64,000 nt of DNA from DATJKD01 sp963834855 (GTDB lineage Bacteria > Pseudomonadota > Gammaproteobacteria > Steroidobacterales > Steroidobacteraceae), in the NCBI GenBank assembly GCA_963834855.1, contig CAWIDH010000004.1, positions 1 through 64,000 on the forward strand, read 5' to 3'. This document shows, piece after piece, positions 36,960 through 46,206 of this stretch. The position numbers and the translations under genes were made by a program. Every line of letters begins with the position of its first letter. The first letter of the stretch is position 1. The notes beneath the pieces are model-generated. The model saw only the letters and a list, made by a program, of their open reading frames with translations, had not been told where the DNA came from and searched no databases.

Positions 36960-38108
36960 TCATGCGGCCTGCTGCTGGCCGAAGAAATGTCGCACCGCGC
37001 CCCAGATGTCGTCGGCCGTGGCGGCGCGGTACGCGGCCGCTGGACGCCCGTCGGCCGCGTGCTGCATGAAGAGCTTGCCGATCTCGCTCGATGGTCCGCC
37101 TTCGCCGCTCGAGCCGACCTCCAGGAAACCGCAGTAGCGCAGGTCGCCGAGCAGGTTCTGCAGGCCGGTTTCGGTCGCCGCGCGGTCGCTCGGCGAGTTC
37201 TCGCCGTCGGAGGCGTAGAACATGTAGAGATTGTACTGCGAGGGGCTGAACCGGCTGTCGACGATCCCGCGCACCGTATCGAGCGCCGAGGACATGAACG
37301 TGCCGCCCGACCCGGTGACACGGAAGAACTCCTCCTCGGCGAATTCCCATGCTTCGGTCGTGTGCGCGACGAACACGATGTCGAGCTGACGGTACTGCCG
37401 GCGCAACCCCTGGATGGCCCAGAAGAAGAACGTCTTTGCGAGCTTGCGGTGTTCCTCGCCCATGCTGGCGGACACGTCGAGCACCAGGAAGACGACGGCC
37501 TGGGTGGCGGGCTGCTCCCGCTTCGCAAGCTGTCGGTAACGCAGGTCCTCGTCGGTGAAGGGCGGCGATTCCTGCGACACCGCGTGGCGCTTGAGCGATT
37601 CCTTGAGCGAGCGGCGTCGGTCGAGGCGCGACCGCACGCCGCGGCGATCCCAGCCCTCGCGCGTCCAGTCCTCCTCCCTGGCTTTGCCGGTGCGGTTCTC
37701 GAGATTCGGCAGCTGCATCTCGTCCCACAGCCAGTCCACGATGTCGTCGACCTGGAACTCGAGGGTGTACTGGATGCCGCCGTCGTCGTCGCCGCCGGTA
37801 CCGCGGCCGCCGCCCTGTGCGGGATCGCCGCCCGTCTCGATCCGGTCGCCGGGTTTCGCCGCGCCCTGGCCGACACCCTCGACCTGGTCGGGGGCGCGCA
37901 GGCGGAAGCGGTAATGCTCGAGCATCTTGACGGGCACGCGCACCGTCGAGGTGCCGCGGGTCAGCACGTCCGTGCCTGCCACCACCTGCGGCAGGTGGGC
38001 GCGCACCGCCTCGCGGACCTTGTCGTTGTGCCGCAGCCAGTCGCGCGCGCCGCGCGAGAAGAGTTCATACCACGCACTCAGTCGGTCGCTACTGGCTTCG
38101 TCGGTCAT
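36960..38108 (-). CDS. yeaH: YeaH/YhbH family protein (DUF444)
   Basis: DUF444 protein of 382 residues (start MTDEASSDRLSAWYELFSRG at 38108). The C-terminal half is a von Willebrand A-like domain with the MIDAS-type motif VFLVLDVSASMGEEHR and downstream GGTFMSSALDTVRGIVDSRF. The middle has an acidic, Gly-rich linker (GGGRGTGGDDDGG). In Escherichia coli yeaGH are induced by nitrogen starvation and stationary phase. It lies between prkA and spoVR; the spacing to prkA is 48 bases. Confidence 0.93.
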   Translation of the reverse strand: MTDEASSDRLSAWYELFSRGARDWLRHNDKVREAVRAHLPQVVAGTDVLTRGTSTVRVPVKMLEHYRFRLRAPDQVEGVGQGAAKPGDRIETGGDPAQGGGRGTGGDDDGGIQYTLEFQVDDIVDWLWDEMQLPNLENRTGKAREEDWTREGWDRRGVRSRLDRRRSLKESLKRHAVSQESPPFTDEDLRYRQLAKREQPATQAVVFLVLDVSASMGEEHRKLAKTFFFWAIQGLRRQYRQLDIVFVAHTTEAWEFAEEEFFRVTGSGGTFMSSALDTVRGIVDSRFSPSQYNLYMFYASDGENSPSDRAATETGLQNLLGDLRYCGFLEVGSSGEGGPSSEIGKLFMQHAADGRPAAAYRAATADDIWGAVRHFFGQQQAA

Positions 38109-38156
38109 CACTCGATCCTGCCGGGCGCCGCGACCCGGCCTGGCCATACCGCCGCT

Positions 38157-40109
38157 TCACTCCTGCGCGAGCAGGGTCGTCACGTAGCTGAGCGCCTCCT
38201 TGGCGCTGTGCTCGTCGTAGCCGTATTCCGCAATCATGCGCTCCTGGACGGCGGAAATCTTCCGCTGCGCCTCGTCGTCCGGCCGCGCCGCCGACGTCAC
38301 CAGCCGCAGCACGTCCCGCCGCTCCTCGAAGAGGTACTGCTCGATCGCCTCGCTCAGGCGCGCATGGCTCTTGAGCGTGAACTTCTCCTTCGCCTTGTAG
38401 GCCACCATGGCCTTGCGGACGATCTCCTGCCGGAACGTCTGCTTGCCGGAATCCGACACCTTGATCTTGTCCTCGACCGAGCGCAGGAAGCGCTCGTCGG
38501 GCGGTCGCGACTCGCCCGTGATCGGATCCTTGACTTCGCGCTGGTCGAGCGCCGCCTCGACTTCGTCGAGGTACTTGTCGAGCAGCTCCTGGGCCTCGTC
38601 CTCGAACGAGGCGAAGAGCGCCCGATGCACGTCCTCCTTGACCCAGCGGTTGTAGAACTCCTTGCGCGCCACGACCAGGTGATCGATCCAGGCTTTCTTG
38701 AGCTTCGCGTCCATGCGCGCGTCGCTCTCGATCCCGTCCTTGAGCGCGAGCAGCACTTCCATGCTGGTCAGGCTGCGGGTGTCGCTGCGGGTGATCGCGT
38801 TCGACACCGCGTTGATCACGAAGCGGGGGCTCACGCCCGTCAGCCCCTCGTCGGGCGCCTCGAGCCGCAGCCGCTCGATCTCGGTCGCGGTGAAGCCCTC
38901 GACGCTCTCGCCGGCGAAGATGCGCGCCTTCTTGCCGAGATCGAGGCCCTCGCGCTCCGACTTGACGAGCCGCGTCATCACGGCGAACACCGCCGCCACG
39001 CGCAACGCGTGCGGGTCGAGATGGCAGGTGCGGAACGCCGGCGCCGAGGACACCAGCTTGTGGTAGATGCGCCCTTCCTCGACGTAGGAGAGCGTGTAGG
39101 GCACGCGCACGATCACCATGCGGTCGAGCAGCGCCTCGTTCTCCTTCTCCTGGAGGAACTTGTTGAATTCGGCGAGGTTTGTGTGCGCGAGGATCGTCTC
39201 GTCGAGATGGATCAGCGGGAAGCGTGACACCTTGACGTTCTTCTCCTGCGTAAGCGTCAGCAGCAGGTAGAGGAATTCGCGCTTTACCTTCAGGATCTCG
39301 ATCATCTCGAGCACGCCGCGGCTCGCGGCATAGACGGCGCCGGACCAGGACCAGGCCCTCGGGTCGCCTTCGTCGCCGTACTGTGCGACCTTCGACAGGT
39401 CGACGGAGCCCACGAGGTCCGCGATGTCGGCGGTGGATGGGTCGTGCGGGGCGTAGGTGCCGACGCCGACCCGCGAGGCCTCTGAGAGGAAGATCCGTTC
39501 CACTGGCATGCGGAGGAAATCGCCCTCGAATTCGCGTTCCAGTCTGTCTCGTGCCCAGGGGCTCGGCTCGCCGCGGATCTCGACGCCGAACTTCTCGCGG
39601 AAATCTGCGCGCAGCGTCGCCGGCACGACGTTGAGCGGCGATTCGTGCATCGGCGAACCGGCGAGCGCGTATACCGCGCCGTCATCCGTGTGGCTGTATT
39701 CCTCGATGCCGCGCTTCAGCAGGATCGCCATCGTCGACTTGCCACCCGAGGGCGGGCCGAGCAGCAGCAGCAGGCGACGGCCGACGTCGGAGCCCGCGGC
39801 CGCACCCTTGAAATAGTCGACCACGCGTGCGAGCGGCGCATCGATGCCGAACAGTTCGCGCTGGAACAGCGCGCTGGGGCCGCCGTTCTGCATATCGGGG
39901 TTGTTGCGACCGTGCCAGCACAGCATGTCCCAGAGGTATTCGTGGCTGGTTCGCGCCAGTGCGCGGGGAGAGCGCGGCAGGACATCGCGAAGGAATTCCT
40001 CGAAGGTGCCTGCCCAGTGCTTGGCTCGGTGCTGGCGACTGTACGCGCCGAGCGACTCCACGAAATCAGTGGCGTCCCCGGACGAACCCTTGTAGGCATT
40101 CCCACTCAT
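38157..40109 (-). CDS. prkA: PrkA-type AAA+ serine protein kinase
   Basis: Full-length PrkA/YeaG, 650 residues. The N-terminal AAA+ domain has Walker A GPPSGGKST after RRLLLLL, and sensor-type segments (FPLIHLDETILAHTNLAEFN). The C-terminal part carries the kinase-like PrkA domain (PITGESRPPDERFLRSVEDK). Homologues act in stationary-phase and starvation responses and as a sporulation-linked kinase or protease in Bacillus. First gene of its operon; the 259-base region upstream holds a small CACGT..ACGTG inverted repeat (40158-40172) and a CG tract, but no promoter I can fix. Confidence 0.95.
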   Translation of the reverse strand: MSGNAYKGSSGDATDFVESLGAYSRQHRAKHWAGTFEEFLRDVLPRSPRALARTSHEYLWDMLCWHGRNNPDMQNGGPSALFQRELFGIDAPLARVVDYFKGAAAGSDVGRRLLLLLGPPSGGKSTMAILLKRGIEEYSHTDDGAVYALAGSPMHESPLNVVPATLRADFREKFGVEIRGEPSPWARDRLEREFEGDFLRMPVERIFLSEASRVGVGTYAPHDPSTADIADLVGSVDLSKVAQYGDEGDPRAWSWSGAVYAASRGVLEMIEILKVKREFLYLLLTLTQEKNVKVSRFPLIHLDETILAHTNLAEFNKFLQEKENEALLDRMVIVRVPYTLSYVEEGRIYHKLVSSAPAFRTCHLDPHALRVAAVFAVMTRLVKSEREGLDLGKKARIFAGESVEGFTATEIERLRLEAPDEGLTGVSPRFVINAVSNAITRSDTRSLTSMEVLLALKDGIESDARMDAKLKKAWIDHLVVARKEFYNRWVKEDVHRALFASFEDEAQELLDKYLDEVEAALDQREVKDPITGESRPPDERFLRSVEDKIKVSDSGKQTFRQEIVRKAMVAYKAKEKFTLKSHARLSEAIEQYLFEERRDVLRLVTSAARPDDEAQRKISAVQERMIAEYGYDEHSAKEALSYVTTLLAQE

Positions 40110-40185
40110 CTATGACTCCTCCCGATGGCCTCAGCTGGTGGCTGTCGATCTCCTTGCCACGTGTTCAACGTGTGTTGTCAGCATA

Positions 40186-40198
40186 CGCGCGCGCGCGC
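40186..40198. repeat. Alternating CG tract upstream of prkA
   Basis: Thirteen bases of strictly alternating CG (CGCGCGCGCGCGC). Such tracts can adopt Z-DNA under negative supercoiling. It lies 77 bases upstream of the prkA start. Confidence 0.6.
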
Positions 40199-40343
40199 CA
40201 TAAGATGTGACATAAGTCCCGACCTTATCAATACGTTGGACCGGGTGATTAGTTGCGTGTTCCCCCACCCGCATCCCCACAATTCGCCTCGGACCCGCCG
40301 CAGGTGCACCGCAGTAAGGCGACGACGTCGAGCCGCTGCTGAT

Positions 40344-40364
40344 AAATTGGCTCCGAGCCAATTT
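40344..40364 (-). terminator. Terminator hairpin after the proline iminopeptidase gene
   Basis: AAATTGGCT (40344-40352) and AGCCAATTT (40356-40364) form a 9-bp stem with a CCG loop, four bases past the stop of the minus-strand peptidase. A and T tracts on both sides make it usable as an intrinsic terminator for the minus strand. It is clearly AT-richer than the surroundings. Confidence 0.6.
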
Positions 40365-40368
40365 TCGC

Positions 40369-41352
40369 TCAGACGCGGGCGAAACGGTTGGTCGCGCCGA
40401 CGAGCTCATGCGTGATTCCGGGCTCGAGCGCGGAGTGCCCGGCCTCGGCGACCACCCGGAAGTCGGCTTCCGGCCAGGCGCGGTGCAGATCCCAGGCGCT
40501 CTGCATGGGGCAGACGACGTCGTAGCGTCCCTGCACGATCACCGCGGGTATGTGACGTATGCGACGGACGCCGCGCAGGAGCTGGTCCTCGCGCGCGAAG
40601 AACCCCTTGTTGACGAAGTAATGGCACTCGATGCGCGCGACTGCCATCGCGAACCCGGTGTCGCTCCATTTGCGGATCTCCGCCTCGTCGGTGCGCAGGT
40701 AGCTGGTGGCGGCCTCCCAGACCGACCAGGCGCGTGCCGCCCGCAGCTGCTGCGCCCGACGGCGGCCGGTGAGGCGGCGATGGAACGCGCGCACCAGATC
40801 CGCGCGTTCGCGGCGTGGAATGACCGCGACATACTGCTCCCAGCGGTCCGGGAACAGCGCGTTCGCGCCCTGCTGGTAGAACCAATCGATTTCCCACTTG
40901 CGAAGCATGAAGATGCCGCGCAGCACCAGCTCGGACACGCGCGCCGGGTGCTCTTCCGCATACGCGAGCGACAACGTCGATCCCCAGGAGCCGCCGAATA
41001 CCAGCCAGCGCTCGATGCCGAGGTGGCGGCGCAGGTGCTCGATGTCGGCGACCAGGTGCCAGGTCGTGTTGTCCTCGAGACTCGCGTGCGGGCGGCTGCG
41101 TCCGCAGCCGCGCTGGTCGAACACCACGATGCGGTATCGCCTGGGGTCGAAGAAGCGCCGCGATGCCTCGTTGGCGCCGGCGCCTGGCCCGCCATGCACA
41201 AACAATGCCGGCTTGCCCCGCGGGTTGCCGGATTCCTCGTAATAGAGCTCATGCGCGGGCGATACTGCCAGCCAGCCGCTGCGATACGGCTTGATTGCGG
41301 GATAGAGGCCGCGACGCCGCGCCTTCGCCGACCCGCTGCTGCTTGGGCCCAT
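40369..41352 (-). CDS. pip: Proline iminopeptidase
   Basis: Alpha/beta-hydrolase of peptidase family S33 removing N-terminal proline. 327 residues, oxyanion region FVHGGPGAGANEASRRFFDP, DQRGCGRSRPHASLEDNTTW, nucleophile Ser in VFGGSWGSTLSLAYAEEHPA, Asp in VQGRYDVVCPMQSA and His in EAGHSALEPG. The start at 41352 is the only one consistent with the family; the N-terminus is slightly extended (SGSAKARRRGLYPAIKPYRS). It is divergent from holA and follows the prkA operon on the same strand. Confidence 0.94.
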   Translation of the reverse strand: MGPSSSGSAKARRRGLYPAIKPYRSGWLAVSPAHELYYEESGNPRGKPALFVHGGPGAGANEASRRFFDPRRYRIVVFDQRGCGRSRPHASLEDNTTWHLVADIEHLRRHLGIERWLVFGGSWGSTLSLAYAEEHPARVSELVLRGIFMLRKWEIDWFYQQGANALFPDRWEQYVAVIPRRERADLVRAFHRRLTGRRRAQQLRAARAWSVWEAATSYLRTDEAEIRKWSDTGFAMAVARIECHYFVNKGFFAREDQLLRGVRRIRHIPAVIVQGRYDVVCPMQSAWDLHRAWPEADFRVVAEAGHSALEPGITHELVGATNRFARV

Positions 41353-41496
41353 GTCGCGAGTCTAGCTGAACGCGATCCGGTGCCGTTCCGCGGTTCCGCG
41401 AGTCGAGGTGGAACCGTCATGCACGAGGCGGCATAATCGCCGCAGATGGTCCGAACTCGACAGGCACGTCGCCCTGAACGCGGCTGACCCAAGGCC

Positions 41497-42507
41497 GTGA
41501 GGATTGCTCAGGAGAGCCTGGCCAGTGCCCTCGCACGTGGCCTGCGCAGTGCTTACCTCGTCACCGGCGCAGAACCGCTGCTGATCGGCGAGGCCTGCGA
41601 CCAGATCCGGCAGGCGGCACGACGCGACGGATACGCCGACCGCGAGCTTCATTTTCTCGACCGCGGCTTCGACTGGAACGGGCTGATCGCCGACACCAGC
41701 AATCTCTCCTTGTTTGCCCGTCGCAGGCTGATCGAGCTGCGCCTCGCCGGCCCGATCGATGCGGCCGCGTCGCGCGCGCTGACCGATCTCGCCGAGCGCC
41801 CGCCGCCCGATACGGTGCTGCTCGTGAGCGGCGAGCTCGAGCGCAAGTCCCTGCAGGCGGCCTGGGTCCAGGCCTTCGAGAAAGCGGCCGCGCTGCTGGT
41901 GACGCGCCCCGTGGGTCGTGAGGAGCTGCCGCGGTGGATCGCGGAGCGCCTGGCAAGGCACGGCGTGTCGTTCGAGCCGTCCGCGGCACGGCTCCTTGCG
42001 GATCGCGTCGAGGGCAACCTGCTCGCGGCCCAGCAGGCGGTCGAGCGGATCGCGCTCGTGATGCCCGGTGCAACGCTCGACGCGGACGCGGTCGCGGCCC
42101 TGGTCGCCGACAGCGCGCGGTTCGACGTCTTCGAACTCGCCACTGCCGCGTTCGCGGGCGAGGCCGCACGCGCGCTCAGGATCCTTGCCGGCCTGCGCGC
42201 GGAGGGGCAGGAGCCACCGCTGCTGCTGTGGGCCGTGCTCGCGGACCTGCGCGCCCTGTCCCGGGTCGCAAACCGCCTCCAGCGTACGCGATCGCTCGAC
42301 GAGGCGTTTCGCGCCGAGCGCGTCTGGGCAAGCCGGCAGCCGGCGCTGCGCGCGGCCACCCCGCGCCTGCCGCGAGATGAGATCGACGCCCTGCTTGCGC
42401 AGGCCGCGCGCGTCGATCAGATAGCGAAGGGCGCCCTGAAAGGCGATCCGTGGATGGCGCTCGAGGCGCTGGTCGCGCGAATCGCGGGAGTACGCCTGGC
42501 CGCATGA
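41497..42507 (+). CDS. holA: DNA polymerase III subunit delta
   Basis: Clamp-loader delta subunit that opens the beta clamp. 336 residues from a GTG start at 41497 (VRIAQESLASALARGLRSAY). Typical parts are LVTGAEPLLIGEACDQIRQA, RRLIELRLAGP and the C-terminal helical ARFDVFELATAAFAGEAARA and EPPLLLWAVLADLRALSRVA. Its stop overlaps the nadD start (ATGATG). In related genomes it directly follows lptE; here about 5.9 kb of minus-strand genes lie between. Confidence 0.94.
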   Translation: MRIAQESLASALARGLRSAYLVTGAEPLLIGEACDQIRQAARRDGYADRELHFLDRGFDWNGLIADTSNLSLFARRRLIELRLAGPIDAAASRALTDLAERPPPDTVLLVSGELERKSLQAAWVQAFEKAAALLVTRPVGREELPRWIAERLARHGVSFEPSAARLLADRVEGNLLAAQQAVERIALVMPGATLDADAVAALVADSARFDVFELATAAFAGEAARALRILAGLRAEGQEPPLLLWAVLADLRALSRVANRLQRTRSLDEAFRAERVWASRQPALRAATPRLPRDEIDALLAQAARVDQIAKGALKGDPWMALEALVARIAGVRLAA

Positions 42508-43151
42508 TGCCGATCGGGATCTTCGGCGGGACCTTCGACCCGATCCATTTCGGGCACATGCGCACGGCGTTCGAGATGCTGCAGGCGCTGCGGCTCTCTG
42601 AGGTCCGTTTCGTGCCCGCCGGCAACCCGCCGCTGCGCGATTCCCCGCTGGCCGACGCCGCGTTGCGCCTCGCGATGGTGCGCGCGGCGACGCACGGCCA
42701 GGACGGCTTCGTGGTCGACGATCGTGAAGTGCGCCGCGAGGGTCCGTCCTACACGGTGCTCACGCTCGGCGAGCTGCGCCGTGAGCATCCGGACACCTCG
42801 CTGTGCCTGATCGTCGGCATGGACGCCTTCCTCGGCCTGCCCAAGTGGCACCAGTGGCGGGAGATCCTGCAGCTCGCGCACGTGATCGTCGCCCACCGCC
42901 CGGGTTGGCGCGCGCCATCCAGCGGGCCGCTGGGCGAGCTCATGGTCGACCGGGGCACCGGCCGCATCGCCGACCTCCACGAGAATCCCGCCGGTCGGAT
43001 CCTGATTCATCCCGTGACGCAGCTCGAGATCGCGTCCACGGACCTGCGCAACATCATCGCTTCCGGGCGTGATCCCAGGTATCTCATGCCCGACGCCGTC
43101 CGCGACATCATCCGCGAAACCGGGTGCTATACCCGCAACATGACGAGGTGA
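42504..43151 (+). CDS. nadD: Nicotinate-nucleotide adenylyltransferase
   Basis: NAD biosynthesis enzyme converting nicotinate mononucleotide to deamido-NAD. 215 residues: GIFGGTFDPIHFGHM carries the HFGH (15-18) nucleotidyltransferase motif, and the second motif lies in LEIASTDLRNIIASGRDPRY. The ATG at 42504 overlaps the holA stop; a second ATG follows immediately and could serve instead. rsfS follows after two bases. Confidence 0.96.
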   Translation: MMPIGIFGGTFDPIHFGHMRTAFEMLQALRLSEVRFVPAGNPPLRDSPLADAALRLAMVRAATHGQDGFVVDDREVRREGPSYTVLTLGELRREHPDTSLCLIVGMDAFLGLPKWHQWREILQLAHVIVAHRPGWRAPSSGPLGELMVDRGTGRIADLHENPAGRILIHPVTQLEIASTDLRNIIASGRDPRYLMPDAVRDIIRETGCYTRNMTR

Positions 43152-43153
43152 GC

Positions 43154-43588
43154 ATGGCAGTCAAGCGCTCGAAGACCACACGCACGATCCGGTCTACGGT
43201 CAAGGAGCCGCCGACATTGCGGCGGACGCCCGCCAGGAAGGCGGTGCGCAACAGGAGCAAACCGACGTTGCGGGAGGTCGTCCTCGCGGCGCTCGACGAC
43301 ATGAAGGCCATCGACATCAACGCACTCGACGTGCGTGGCCTCACCGACATCACCGACACCATGATCGTGGCGAGCGGCACCTCCGACCGTCACGTCAGAT
43401 CGATCGCTGACCGAGTCGTTCAGCGCTGCAAGGAGGCGGGGTTCCGCCCCTTCGGCATGGAAGGCGAGCGCGACGGTGAATGGGTGCTGCTCGATCTCAA
43501 CGACGTAGTGCTGCACGTGATGCTGCCGCGCGTGCGCGACTTCTACGCGCTGGAGAAGCTCTGGTCGGCCGGCGCCGCAGCGGCTTGA
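43154..43588 (+). CDS. rsfS: Ribosomal silencing factor RsfS
   Basis: Binds L14 and blocks 30S-50S joining when nutrients are scarce. The core (LREVVLAALDDMKAIDINAL, then TDTMIVASGTSDRHVRSIAD, then GMEGERDGEWVLLDLNDVVL) is typical. The 144 residues exceed the usual ~105 because of a ~35-residue basic N-terminus (KRSKTTRTIRSTVKEPPTLR). This extension is rare in the family and may be mobile rRNA-binding, or the real start may be further in. Confidence 0.92.
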   Translation: MAVKRSKTTRTIRSTVKEPPTLRRTPARKAVRNRSKPTLREVVLAALDDMKAIDINALDVRGLTDITDTMIVASGTSDRHVRSIADRVVQRCKEAGFRPFGMEGERDGEWVLLDLNDVVLHVMLPRVRDFYALEKLWSAGAAAA

Positions 43589-43602
43589 GCCGACTCTCGC
43601 CC

Positions 43603-44073
43603 ATGCTGCTGCACCTCGTCGCCGCCGGCACCCGCATGCCGGGATGGGTGAACGCGGGCTACCGGGAATACGCCGACCGCCTGCAGGCGCCGGACTACCG
43701 GATGGCGCTGACCGAGATTCCGCTCGGCCGGCGCAATGGCGACGATGTGGCGCGTGTGGTGGTCGCCGAGGGCGAGCGCATGCTCGCGGCCGCGGGGCGG
43801 GGCGCCTGGCTCGTTGCCCTGCAGGTGCGCGGTGAGCCCTGGAGCACGCCGCGGCTCGCGCGCTGGCTCGATGAGCGTGCGCGCGAGGGCGACCCGCTCG
43901 CGTTCTGCATCGGCGGGCCGGACGGGCTCGCGGCCGAGGTCGAGGCCCGAGCGCGGCTGCGCTGGTCGCTGTCGCCGCTGACACTGCCCCACGGTCTCGC
44001 ACGGGTCGTTGTCGCGGAGGCGCTATACCGCGCCGTGAGTCTGGTCAAGGGCCTGCCTTACCACCGCGCCTGA
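43603..44073 (+). CDS. rlmH: 23S rRNA pseudouridine-1915 N3-methyltransferase RlmH
   Basis: SPOUT methyltransferase acting on pseudouridine 1915 in helix 69 of 23S rRNA. 156 residues starting MLLHLVAAGTRMPGWVNAGY; the knot region shows LAFCIGGPDGLAAEVEARAR and LTLPHGLARVVVAEALYRAV, with the C-terminal KGLPYHRA typical of RlmH (YHRx). It follows rsfS in the standard order. Confidence 0.96.
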   Translation: MLLHLVAAGTRMPGWVNAGYREYADRLQAPDYRMALTEIPLGRRNGDDVARVVVAEGERMLAAAGRGAWLVALQVRGEPWSTPRLARWLDERAREGDPLAFCIGGPDGLAAEVEARARLRWSLSPLTLPHGLARVVVAEALYRAVSLVKGLPYHRA

Positions 44074-44143
44074 AGCTTGCGCGGCTTCGCGGGTCGCACC
44101 CCGGGCTCCAAGGCGCAAAAGGGGGCCGGTGTATCCTTGCCGG

Positions 44144-44736
44144 ATGCCCAAGCCCTTGATCTTTCTGGCCTCCGCGTCGCCTCGACGCAGCGAGCTGCTG
44201 CGTCAGATCGGCATCGATCACGAGGTCCGGCCGGTGGACGTGGATGAGACCCGGCGGCCGCACGAATCGCCCACGGCCTATGTCGCGCGGCTCGCGGAAA
44301 CCAAGGCCCGGACCCTCTGGGACCGCCTGTCCGACGTGGAGCGCCGCCCCGTGCTCGGTGCCGACACGACCGTTACGTTGGCCGGGGAAATCTTCGGCAA
44401 GCCCGACGGCGAGCGGGCGGCGCGCGCGATGCTCGAGCGCCTGTCGGGCCGCACGCACGACGTCCACACCGCCGTCGCCCTCGTGTGCACTCGCGGCGTC
44501 GAAGTGCGTTTGAGTTCGAGTGCGGTCAGGTTCCGCAGGCTGGCGGATGCCGAGATCGACTGGTACTGCAGGAGCGGTGAGCCCGTCGACAAGGCAGGCG
44601 GCTACGCGGTGCAGGGCCTGGCCGCGGTGTTCGTCAGCCATCTCGCCGGCAGCTACTCGGGCGTGATGGGTCTGCCGTTGTGCGAGACCTGGGAGCTGTT
44701 GTCCCCGGTGCTCGCTGAGGCACGACAGGGGCACGC

Positions 44737-44740
<4 letters not shown>
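44144..44740 (+). CDS. maf: Maf-family nucleoside triphosphate pyrophosphatase (YhdE-like)
   Basis: House-cleaning pyrophosphatase for dTTP/UTP and modified nucleotides. The ATG at 44144 gives 198 residues with PLIFLASASPRRSELLRQIG, RPVLGADTTVTLAGEIFGKP and VDKAGGYAVQGLAAVFVSHL. It overlaps the rng start by four bases, the usual yhdE-rng-yhdP arrangement. Confidence 0.95.
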
Positions 44741-46202
<1,462 letters not shown>

Positions 46203-46206
<4 letters not shown>

